A stretch of 64,000 nt of DNA from Humulus lupulus. Its lineage: Eukaryota > Streptophyta > Magnoliopsida > Rosales > Cannabaceae. Position 1 is the first letter of the stretch. The number at the start of each line of letters is the position of its first letter. The notes below the pieces were generated by a model. The model was not told the DNA's origin, searched no databases, and saw only the letters and a list, made by a program, of their open reading frames with translations. The DNA is taken from assembly GCF_963169125.1 (NCBI RefSeq), contig NC_084802.1, positions 43,505,107 through 43,569,106 on the forward strand, written 5' to 3'. A program made the position numbers and the translations under genes. Of the stretch, positions 1 to 9,639 are shown piece by piece.

Positions 1-930
1 GGTGCCTCTGTTTTTGGGACTTTGCAGGAACGCTCTTATCCAAATGAAGGGTGTGCATGATGACATTTGGACTGATTCCCACCATGTCCTCGTGTGACCA
101 TGCGAACACATCCAAGTTCTCCTGCAGAAATCTAATTAGCTCCGCCTTCCTCTTGCCACAGAGGTTTTTCCTGAACTTAACCATCTGTGAAGGATTTTGT
201 GGATTGATATTTACTTCCTCGAGCTCTTCAATAGCTTGGAGCTCGGACTTGTCCTCGCCTATTCGGGGGTCAATATCCTCACTTAGGACGATACTTTCCC
301 CTTCGGCGCTCTGAGGTTTTTCAATCTCAGGATTAGTCAAAGGTTCCTGAGATTCCTTTTCTCCACCTTGGACGACCATTGTTAGCTGCCTGGGTTTCGA
401 TTTTCCCTTCATGGAAATGTTGTAGCATTCCCTGGCAGCAAGCTGATCGCCACGGACCGTGCATATCCCTGTGGAAGAAGGGAATTTCAGCGCGGGGTGG
501 CGGACAGAGGTGATGGCTTCAAAAGCTATAAGTGTAGGTCGACCCAAAATGGCATTGTACGCGGCGGGACAGTCGATGACCACGAACTCAAGGAGTTTTG
601 AGACTGTCCGAGGTCCCTCTCCTAAGGTGATCACCAGCTCGATCATCCCTATAGCCACTGATCCTTCTCCCGAGAAACCATAAAGCATCATGGAGGTCGC
701 CTTTAGCTCGGCGACAGCCAAACCCATCTTCTCCAGCGTGGACCAGAATAGAAGGTTTACCAAGCTCCCATTATCGATCAGCACTCTCCTAACCCTCCGA
801 TTAGCGAGCTGCACGGCTATGACCAGAGGATCGTTATGAGGGAACTGAACGTGGCTGGCATCTTCTTCAGTAAAAATGATTGGTTGCCTTTCCAATCGCT
901 GCTGCTTTGGCAGGTGTTGCTCGGGGATGA
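1..930 (-). pseudogene. TE-A pol: aspartic protease and start of reverse transcriptase
   Basis: The minus-strand translation around 779-762 gives the retropepsin motif L-I-D-N-G-S, and further on the F-V-V-V-D and L-G-R-P blocks of a Ty3/gypsy protease. Positions 1-120 match the region upstream of the RT fingers in TE-E. No ATG-started frame of useful length covers it on the minus strand, although much of it translates without stops from the gag side. It would have been processed from a Gag-Pol polyprotein; as it stands it looks decayed. RT catalytic motifs would lie left of the window. Confidence 0.7.
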
Positions 931-933
931 ACT

Positions 934-3315
934 CTACTCCATTATGAGCCTTGAGTTCGTTGACGTACCTCTGCTCATGCCAGCCAAATGAGGACCTCCA
1001 GAGATTATGGATATCTCTCCTCCTATCACTGGAGGAGGGACGTCTTGATCCACCCGGGACCCGGGCTGACTGACCTGGACTTCCGGAGCAAGTCGGCTTG
1101 CTGGAACCCTGTTTCGTGCATACTGAGCCAAGGGGCCGGCTCTGATGAGAGTCTCGATCTCATCTTTCAGGTGTCTACAATCGTCGATATTGTGGCCAAC
1201 GTCGTTGTGGAAACAGCAAAACTTGGAGGGGTCTCGCTTCCCCTTCTGGTGCTTTAACGGCTCCGGCTTCTTCTAAGGGAGGCGAGCAGAGTTTGCTAGG
1301 AAGATGTTCTCCCTAGAGTGGGTGAGCTCCGTATAAGTCGCATAGACCGGCTTAAATATTTCTACGGACTTATTCTTCTTTGGGCCGTGCTGGTTGCCCT
1401 TGTCGTTCCCCTTTCTCTTGCCTCCACCGAACTGGTTATTCTGTGTAACGTTCTGGATCGTTGTCACGACCTCTGTTCCCACTCCAGCGGGCTGCTCAGG
1501 GACCTGGCTAGTTCCTGCAGCTGAGGCTTGGGCCTCCTCCAAGTTGATCCACCCCTGGGCCCTATTTAGGAATTCATTTATTGAGCTGACTCCCTTCCTT
1601 TGTATTTCATTCCAGAGTCCCCCTCCGACGAGGATTCCAGTCCTCAAAGCCATGAGGTTGGAGCTGTCATCTGCGTCTCTGGCCCGAGCGGCGACGTTCG
1701 CGAACCTGCTCAGGTAGGCCTTCAGAGGCTAGTCGGGTTGTTGCCTCACGTTAGCCAGGGAGTCGGCCTTGACGCGGGCAGCCTGGGAGGCTTGGAATGC
1801 TCTTTTGAAGTCAGCAGAGAAAGTTTTCCAGGAGCTAATTGACTGCTTCTTGCTTTGTTTGAACCACTGTCTGGCCGGCCCAGTCAGTGTGGAGGGAAAT
1901 ATCAAACACCTCAGCTCGGGGCCAATGTTGTGGGCCATCATCAGGGTATTGAACATACCCAGATGATCTGACGGATCTCCATCTCCGTTGAATTTGGACA
2001 GGTGCAGCATACGGAAACCGGGCGGGTATGCCGTTGCTGCTATGCTGGGGGCGAAGAGCTCAAGCTCGTCCCCCGAATCATATTCGTCTTTTTCTTTCTC
2101 CGACAGGAGCTTCCTCATTAGCTCCTCCATCTGAGCTAGGCGCTCAAGGGTTTTGTCCTGATCTCCTTGGTTATTCTGGGGCTGTTCAACAGCTCCGGAT
2201 CCATTGTATGCGTTTGGTGGGTTATTGCCCCTCCTATCTTGAGATAGGTTATTCGGGACATTCCCGCCGTTACGCACCTCGGACAGGTCTCCCCTTGAGC
2301 GAGCATGGCTGCCACCTCCTACCGGGTCCCCCCTATGAGAGTTAAGGCGATCTCGTAGGTCACCCCTCGGGGTGGCTTGAGGACTTTGCGCCGAGCTTAG
2401 GCGTTGGCGCAGGTCTCCGCCAGAAAAGTCACTTTGGCGACTTCCAGTCCAGTAGCTCCCGTTAGAGAAGCTCAGATCCCGCCTCTAGGGGTGAGGATCC
2501 GGGACTTCTCTGGGCGCCCTGCTACGATGGGAAGGTCCTGCGGAAGGCGGGTTTCTCCTACTGCTCCCATAAGCTGGAATATCTAGGATAGACCGAGGAT
2601 GAGACGGGTATCTTATCGGTGAAGGAGGATGCCTGACCGTGGATGCAATCCTGGTCCCGTCAGGGCGGATCAGGTTAGGTAGGGGCCTTTCAGCCCTGCC
2701 AACTTGCGGGCCTTGCGCCTGGTGATCTGAGCGGGGCGCAGGACGGCTAGTCGGGACAGGCTGTCGCTGTGAGCCCTCCCCGGATCTCCTTCTAGAATTC
2801 CCTTGAGCCCTCCTGGGCGTGTTCGAGGCTGGCTGTGAGCTGGGAGTTGAAGTTCAGACTGAGCGGCTATACTGTTGCTCGGCCCTGGGTAGTTCTTCGA
2901 AGATTGCCTCTCGGCGGTGTGATGAGGGAGTAGAGTTGGATGGCAGAGGTCTAGCCGAGTGGCTAGGCCTGGACCGATTACCTCGGCGGGACTTATGAGT
3001 CTCGCCTTGCCTCTTTCCGACGTTAGCGTCGGTTGTCAGAGGGGGTAGTCGGGCCAACACCTCCTTAATCTGCTGACTAGCTTTCGCCAGCTGACTCCTC
3101 AGCTGAGCATTTTCCATCTCTACCGCCGTGTAAAAATCCAGGTTTGGATTAGGTGGCCAGGGTGCCGAACTTCCAGTGTCATCCTGGCCTATTGGCTGCT
3201 TGCCCGGCCGCTGCTGAACTTCAAGGTTTTGCTCACTGAAGATGGCGGCATGATGGGCCTCTTGCCCATCATGTTGTTCCACCTCGTTACCGTGTCTTGA
3301 TCGAGTGGTCACCAT
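934..3315 (-). pseudogene. TE-A gag, interrupted
   Basis: Gag is the structural protein of the virus-like particle. The most likely start is the ATG at 3315 (M-V-T-T-R-S-R-H-G), about 55 nt inside the LTR. An N-terminal segment with a coiled-coil-like stretch (E-N-A-Q-L-R-S-Q-L) lies at 3315-2854. The capsid-like core at 2277-1729 has the typical L-T-G-P-A-R-Q-W-F and a W-K-T-F-S-A-D-F block. A C-terminal part is at 1653-1273. A zinc-finger-like C-x2-H-x2-V-G-H-x4-D-C segment at about 1210-1160 is followed by the conserved I-S-G-G-P-H-L-A-G before the protease. Stops separate the blocks, for example just after the V-R-Q-Q-P-D motif at 1729, so it cannot make a full Gag. Confidence 0.8.
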
Positions 3316-3349
3316 AGTTGGATATTTACGATTGCACCAATCTAACAAG

Positions 3350-3370
3350 CTCTCAATGAAAGCACCAAAC
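3350..3370 (-). promoter_or_regulatory. TE-A primer-binding site
   Basis: Immediately inside the LTR the minus strand reads GTTTGGTGCTTTCATTGAGA. The same string occupies the same place in TE-E and a close variant does in TE-C, so it is the priming site for minus-strand DNA synthesis in this family. I did not assign the tRNA. Confidence 0.7.
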
Positions 3371-4122
3371 TGTTGACGTGGTTCTTCTCCAACAGGTAAT
3401 TAAGAAAATAAGAGAAAAGGATTAGTGCTGAATAATGAACCGAAACAAATGAATGATCTTAAAATGGACTGATGACACGAATACGTTTTTAGGTGGTTCA
3501 AAGGTTAAAATCTTTCTACTCCACCAGCCAATATTATTGCTATATTTCTGGTATTCCTTACAAGGTATTTCGTTACACAATAGAATCCAACCCTTTGCAA
3601 CTCCCAGGATCTCCATATTTATAGGAGAGGGCACCTGGGAGTTGGTAAGGGGGGTCATCCCGTGACCTTCTTACCCATCATGTCACTTCTGTGACATTTA
3701 TGATTAATTCCTAAAACCTGACAAATGAAGTGTGGTCTAATCAATAGGTAAGGGGGATAATGGCCTGCACGGCCCAACCTAATCGTGGGTGCCTGAACAC
3801 GCACGTTCATGCTGCGTGTCCGAGAATTCAGGGATATATCAGACACGTGATGTCTGATATATGCACGTTTACATTGCGTGGTTGACTTTATAAAGGGTCA
3901 CAGCTTCTAACTCCAACTCGTACCTCGAGCTGGATGCCTTCTTGACCTGCGGTCTTCATATTCCTGACTCGGCCCTTAACTAATCTTGATAAACCTTTGG
4001 TTACCTCGAGCTAAAGAGGTAGGACCTGACAACAGCAGCTCCGGCCACATGGTATCCACGTGGCTGATATAATTATGCCATATCTCAGCTTGCTAATAGC
4101 CTGTGGAAAATTAGGGCGTACA
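3371..4122 (-). repeat. TE-A 5' LTR
   Basis: On the plus strand it begins TGTTGACGTGG and ends GGGCGTACA, the same terminal style as the TE-E LTRs (TGTTGACG...GTGTAACA). On the minus strand a TATAAATA box is at 3623-3616, placed as a core promoter for element transcription. The 752-bp length is similar to the 836-bp LTRs of TE-E. The outer end is fixed only by similarity, because the partner LTR is outside the window. Confidence 0.7.
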
Positions 4123-4252
4123 CTTAATTTTCATTAAATGAATCTTTATTCTGATTTAATCACACTTTTCGATTTAGAACCTCGATTAGTGAGCTAATGG
4201 AACATTTAAAAAAAATCACATGGTAACGACTCTAATGTAGTAGGGCATTACA
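4123..4252 (+). repeat. TE-B left LTR remnant
   Basis: These 130 bases align with the last 130 of the 3' LTR (8115-8243), sharing the ATTAGTGAGCTAATG block and a terminal TTACA. Only the end of the LTR is present; TE-A begins directly to its left. No primer-binding site follows. Confidence 0.65.
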
Positions 4253-6027
4253 AAATGTATCCCACTCATGATCTGGAACTAGCAACGGTGGTATTCACAT
4301 TGAAGGTATGGAAGCACTACCTGTATGGAGAAAAGTGAGAAATATACATTGACCATAAGAGATTTAAGTATTTCTTCACTCAAAAGGATTTGAATATGCA
4401 CAAAAGACGTTGCCTATGGTTGGTAAAGGAATATGATTGTGAGATTTTGTACCATCTAGGAAAGGCCAACGTGGTGGCCTACGCATTGGGTCGGAAGGGC
4501 CCAGGTTAGTTTTTTAGTTCGAGACAGATATCAGAAAAACTAGCTGAAGAGATGACGATAGCGAGAATTGAACTGGTAGTTGGTTAGCTAGCTAACATCA
4601 TTCTTCAGTCCATACTCCTTGAGAGAATCAGAGAAGCACAGAAGGAGGATCGTCAGTTGAGGAAACACAGGGAGGATGTCTTAGCTGAACTGGCTAGAGA
4701 GTTTTCTATTTCAGAAGTAGATCTACTGAGGCACAAACGACAAATTTCTGTTATGATGGATTCTGGTATCAGGCGAGAGATTCTGGATGAGTCTCATAGC
4801 ACTCCCTATTCCTTACATCCAGATACGACAATAATGTACCAAGATTTAAAGACTCTGTATTGGTGGCTAGAAATGAAGAAAGACGTAGTGGATTATGTGG
4901 CTAAGTGTTTAACCTGTCAGCAGGTGAAGGCTGGACATCAAAGGCCAGCAGGGTTGCTGCAGCCCTTAGGGATTCCAGAATGGAAGTGGGAATATATTAC
5001 AATGGACTTTGTCGTTGGACTGCCGAGGACAGTAGGGCAACATGATTCTATGTGGTTGATTATGGATAGGTACACCAAATCAGCCCATTTTTTGCCTGTT
5101 AGAACAGCTTATACAGTGGAGCAGTATGCTGAGTTGTATGTGAGGGAGATCACGCGTCTCCATGGGGCTCCGAGATTGATAGTGTTTGACAGGGACCCCA
5201 CCTTCACCTCTAAGTTTTGGGAGAGCCTGCAGAAGGCTATGGGCATGCAGTTGAGATTCAGTACAACTTATCATCCTCAGACAGATGGACAGTCTGAGAG
5301 GACGATTCAAATACTGGAGGATATGTTGCGGGCCTGTGTGCTGGACTTTGGGGGATCTTGGAGTAAGTATCTCCCTTTGATTGAGATTTCTTATAATAAC
5401 AATTATCAGTCGACTATTGGAGTGGCTCTGTATGAAATGTTTTATGGGAGAAAGTGCAGATCGCCCATTCATTGGGAGGAGATGGGTGAGAGAAAATACT
5501 TAGGTCTTGAGGATTTTCAGAGGACTAACGAGGCAATTAAGAAGATTAGAGCTCGGATGCTCGCCTCCCAGAGTAGATAGACGAGTTACTCAAACTTGAA
5601 ACGTAGGAGTGTAGAGTTTCAAGTCGGTGATCATGTGTTTCACAGAGTTTCTCCTTTGAGAGGAGTGAAAGGCAAGTTAAGTCCTAGGTTTGTTGGCCCC
5701 TTTGAGATCCTGGAACGAGTTGGAGAGGTGGCATACAAATTAGCTATGCCTCCAGCTTTATCATGGGTTCACAACATATATTATGTGTCTATGCTCCAGA
5801 AGTATGTATCAGATCCTGTACATGTGCTGAGTTATGAAAACCTGGAGCTGGATCAAGATTTGTCTTATGAGGAGAAATCGATTCAGATCCTAGACCAGAA
5901 GGACAAAGTCTTACAGAACAAGACCATTGCCTTAGTGAAAGTGTTGTGGAGAAATAACAAAGTGGAAGAGGAAACTTGGGAGCTTGAATTTGATATGCGG
6001 GATCGGAATCCCGAACTATTCAGGTAA
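4253..6027 (+). pseudogene. TE-B pol remnant: RNase H, integrase, chromodomain
   Basis: The segment begins in RNase H (Y-P-T-H-D-L-E-L-A, then Y-G-E-K, and G-K-A-N-V-V-A near 4470). Integrase follows, open from 4657 to 5580: a zinc-binding region ending C-L-T-C-Q-Q, then the catalytic core with D in M-D-F-V-V-G-L-P, D in V-F-D-R-D-P-T-F and E in Q-S-E-R-T. After one in-frame stop at 5578 the frame continues at 5596-6027 with the G-P-F-E-I-L module and a chromodomain-like end (K-V-L-W-R-N-N-K-V-E-E-E). Stops interrupt RNase H (K-stop-E-I-Y) and the RNase H-integrase linker. The 5578 stop stands where TE-D has CAG (Q), so it looks like a C-to-T change. Confidence 0.85.
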
Positions 6028-6049
6028 ATTTTGAGGACGAAATTTTTGT

Positions 6050-6063
6050 AAGAAGAGGATAGT
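6050..6063 (+). promoter_or_regulatory. TE-B polypurine tract
   Basis: AAGAAGAGGATAG lies directly before the LTR start at 6064 and primes plus-strand DNA synthesis. About 20 bases upstream is TTTTGAGGACGAAATTT, also present next to the TE-D polypurine tract. Confidence 0.75.
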
Positions 6064-8243
6064 TGTAACGTCCCAAATTTGCTAATAAGGCTTAGTGCCT
6101 TGATTAGCATGTCGGGAGGGCAATACTTGATTTAATTGTATTACTACGTGATTAATCATGATATATGTGTATCAACATTTTTTTGCTTGAGTTATTATAT
6201 AATGTGAATAAATATGTGTTTAGGTGTATTAAATATGCATGTGGGCCCGTTTTGGTTATTAAAGGCATGTTTGCAATTTTGGCCCGTTGAGGGCATAAAT
6301 GTAATTATGTGTGTGTTGTGCTTGAGACCACAGTATTGTGGAGATATATTTAAGATGTGTGGTTCAAGGCGGTCCTAGTAGTCAGATTAGCGGAATAGTC
6401 ACAACAAGGTCAAATACCCGGCTCGGGGTGAGATAGGGGGTATTTTGGGAACGTAGTGTGTATTCGAGGTTAATTGGGTAAAGGGTAGTTATTGAGTAGT
6501 TATTTAGGTATGCTGGGATTAATTGGGGATGTATAGGAATACACGAGGAATTAGTGGGAATGTGGCAAATGACGAATTTTCCCTAGGTAGTATTAAAGGG
6601 CTAAGGATTCATATAGGGGCATTTTGGTCACTATGGTGCCAAGGGGGTAGACATAGACTTAGAACTTTGTAGAAAGAACCAAACCAGAAGGAATTCAGAC
6701 CCTCATCCTCTCACTTTCGCTCTCTCTCTACTCGGTTCACTCTCTCTCCCTTGGTGTGCTTGGAAACTCTGTGGAAATCTTGGAGAATTGGCTCAGGAAT
6801 TGAGAATTTGAAGCTGGAAGTGTTGGGGATTTAGCTCAGGGTCGAAATTACCACTAAGGTACGGTGTAAGTTTTGATTTCTTTGTGATTTTCTGTTGTAG
6901 TTTAGGGGATTTCTTGAGGTTAAAACCTTAGGCTGGTTTTGGATTTTGGTGAGGTTATGGAGTAGTTTTTGGGGTATTTATATTGATTATGTTGCATCGA
7001 TATGAATTCTAGACATAATTCTAGGTTTGGGTGTTGGTTAGAATGAATTTCAGTGGAATTTTCTCAAGAAAATGCAGGGGGAATTCTGGGTTCGCGAGGT
7101 CGCGCCGCGACGCTGTTCTTGAGCGTCGTGGCCCATATGAACCCAGCAAGCCTAGGGGGTCTCTGAAATCTCCCAGGCATTGCAGCGTAAGTTAGGGCAC
7201 GTCACAGCTCGTGTCCCCAGGTGAGAGCCTCGAGCTCTCTAACTTGAGGAGGGTTGCAGCATCTAAAGGAGGGCCGCGACTCAAATGGAAAATAGTGGCC
7301 GATAGGGGTTTGGGAAGGATCCTACTATCTGGTTTAGTATAATTCAAGGTCCCAGAGGCTAGTATATTGTTCTGAAGGCTTTTACTTGATTTAGATTGAT
7401 GTCTGTCTATTATTACGTTGTGACTAGGTTTTACTGCTAAGGCTCGGGGTTAGGGATCGTGCTCGGGATCGCTTGGTACTGTCAGCTCGGGACTCAGGTA
7501 AGAAAACTATTTGTGCTCGTAGAGCAGGGCATGGCCTGATGATATGTGTTTAGTGCTATGTATGAATTTTTATAATCATTATGCCATGTTTATGTGTTTA
7601 TGACTGATCGGCGAAGGCCAGGTTTGGCAAAGGCTGGGAACGACAATAAGCATGTTGAATGCAGGCCGCCATGGCATGGCCATCTAGGGTATTGTACTCA
7701 CCTATTCGGTGAAGACCGTGAACCTGGTGCTTGGTAAAGCGCCTTGATCAGCATAGGTCACTATGTGGATAGTTTGTTGTATCTGTTTAAATTATGCATT
7801 TACTAGAATGAATTGTTATATGCTATGTGTGTGGAGTTTTCTTGTTGGGTCTTGGCTCACGGGTGCTCTATGGTGCAGGTAAGGGCAAGGGAAAGGCCGA
7901 ACAAGCATGAGTTGGAGGGCAGGGAGCGGCGCGTACATGTTTAGCCTACCTGGCCGCCACGGTTGGGGAAGTTTTGAGGAACGTGTTATAAATGTTTGAT
8001 TTTGTTGCCTAGGTCGACTGTAAAGTAACTTTTGAGTTGTAAATATGTTTTAAACAATATTTTGGGATCGCAATGTATCATTTTTATAATCTTAATGAAT
8101 TTCCAAACATTTTCTAGTAAAGTTTCATTAAACGAGTCTTCACTTTAATTTAATCACACTTTTTAGTCTAAAACCTTGATTAGTGAGCTAATGACACATT
8201 TTAAAATCACATGATAACGACTTTAGGGTAGAACAACGTTACA
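6064..8243 (+). repeat. TE-B 3' LTR
   Basis: It starts TGTAACGTCCC and ends ACAACGTTACA, so the ends form a short inverted repeat (TGTAACG/CGTTACA), as in the other chromovirus LTRs here. A pyrimidine-rich stretch (6700-6760) probably lies in the transcribed part. The base following the LTR starts ATGTG, the candidate right copy of the target duplication; the left copy is not in the window. Confidence 0.8.
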
Positions 8244-8339
8244 ATGTGGAAGTCGTGAACTCGTCATTCTAGGTTCAAGTAATTGAATTCCTTGCCCTTA
8301 GACTAGGTTTTTTCGTGACACTCAAGTTTTAGCACTCGA

Positions 8340-9080
8340 GGTCTAGCTCCAAGTTCTAATGACTCGGGCTTCCGCTCACATCTCGAGATCGTAGGACTAG
8401 GTCTGTGCTCCTTAGGCACAATGTCCACGGGAGGTGACCTAAGTCTGTTCTCGCACAACTTGGGTTTTTACTCCTAGGGTTGACTCCTGACTCTGAGTGC
8501 AAGTGACTCAAGCCCCAATTCGTATCTTGAGATCGAGGGACTTGGTAATTACTTCTCGGGCACGAAATCCACAGAAGGTAACCCTAAGTCCATCCTCGCA
8601 CTATTTTGGGGCAACTAGTGCAAGATCCCACAGGCGACTTAGGCTTACGGACTACTCGGGCTTCTGTTCACATCTCGAGGATTGGGACTTGGTTATTACT
8701 CCTCGAGCATGCGCTGTCCTCGGGAGAATATGCCAAATCCAATCTCGCGTTACTTGGATCTCTTTGGCACTGGGTATTTCCCAGGCCAGTTATCTATGGG
8801 GTCTCATGACATTAGGGACACTTCACTCATCGACTAGCTTAGCTTCCCAAGTCATTGACTTCCCAATGCTATTCTTTCTTGCAGCTTACTGGGGACTTGG
8901 TCAGTGCTCCTCGGGCATAACATCCATGGGAGGTAACCCAAGTCCATGCCTTAGAACCAAGTACAGAGGACTTGATATTCTGTTCACATCTCGAGATCAA
9001 GGGACTTGGTTAGTGCTCCTCGAGCACAATGTCCGCGAGAGGTGACCAAATTTTGTCCTCGCGCTACTAGAATTCCTAGT
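8340..9080. repeat. Diverged tandem repeats in TE-C 3' region
   Basis: Related blocks recur beginning near 8379, 8522, 8669, 8886 and 8988. Each reads like CACATCTCGAGATCGAGGGA, followed by a GGTxxxxxCTCCTCGGGCAC stretch and a GGAGGTGACCxAAGTC stretch. Spacing is irregular (about 143, 147, 217 and 102 bases), so units have been partly lost. Tat and Ogre elements are known to carry tandem repeats in this region. An open frame over it (8497-9045) is a by-product of the repetition. Confidence 0.6.
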
Positions 9081-9539
9081 CTTCAGTCTCTAGACACTAA
9101 GCCTACCCCGCTCTGAACAAGCTTGGTTTCTTAGGTCGCGGACCCAAGACTTCTTAGGTTCCTAGGTTTTTCTACTCTTGGGATATTGACAATAGGCATA
9201 CTCTGCTTTTGACAAACTTAGTTTCCTAGGTCATCCTCCACGAGGCTGCCCTATCTCCATGCCCCCCAAGTGATTGGATACTAGTCTATGTTCACTTGTC
9301 CAGGCCAGCGAGCTAGTGCTTTACGAGTAGTACATACATAAACTAACAAATATAAGCAGGATGTGTCAAAAAAAATTACAGTGTTTTGTCTAAATGGTTT
9401 CCATTAATTGTGCTCGGAGGCTACAAAGAGATTGCAAAAATAAATAAATTTATTGCTCATATCACTGGTAATACTGGGGAAGATGCTCGACATTCTAGGC
9501 AAGAGGTATTAACTCCCCATTCAGTCGAGCTAATTTGTA

Positions 9540-9605
9540 TGTCCCCAGACATACAACACTCTTAACTTGGTATGGGCCCTCCTAGTTAGGTCCCAGCCCT
9601 TGTCT
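9540..9605 (-). pseudogene. TE-C integrase C-terminal remnant
   Basis: The minus strand reads G-P-N-stop-E-G-P-Y-Q-V, matching G-P-N-W-E-G-P-Y-Q-I in TE-E integrase (near 55810). The tryptophan has become a TAG stop. Only this short piece of pol survives before gag begins to its right. Confidence 0.65.
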
Positions 9606-9639
9606 TTGCTCCCACATCTACTGCTGCTGGGGGTCTGGC

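Larger units (their letters stand above)
1..4122 (-). mobile_element. TE-A: Tat-type Ty3/gypsy retrotransposon, 5' part only
   Basis: Reading leftwards on the minus strand there is a 5' LTR (3371-4122), a primer-binding site, a gag reading region, an aspartic protease region and the beginning of reverse transcriptase, where the window ends. The order and the gag and protease sequences closely parallel the complete element TE-E at 50-63 kb, which carries the Tat hallmarks. The first 120 bases match the start of the TE-E RT region (near 58720-58800). The element abuts the LTR remnant of TE-B at 4123, as if TE-A had inserted into that LTR. The second LTR lies outside the window, so age and target duplication cannot be read. 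Confidence 0.85.
4123..8243 (+). mobile_element. TE-B: chromovirus (Tekay/Del-like Ty3/gypsy), internally deleted
   Basis: A short LTR end (4123-4252) is followed directly by RNase H, integrase with a C-terminal chromodomain-like region, a polypurine tract and a full 2.18-kb 3' LTR. Primer-binding site, gag, protease and nearly all of RT are missing between 4252 and 4253. Chromodomain-bearing integrases target silent chromatin and define chromoviruses; the protein is closely similar to that of TE-D. The two LTR ends differ at roughly a fifth of aligned positions, more than expected for partners of one insertion, so the left end may come from another element. Confidence 0.8.

Noticed and set aside
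8497..9045. 182-codon plus-strand open frame
   Set aside because: It lies entirely in diverged tandem repeats of TE-C, and its peptide is repetitive for that reason; no family motif.
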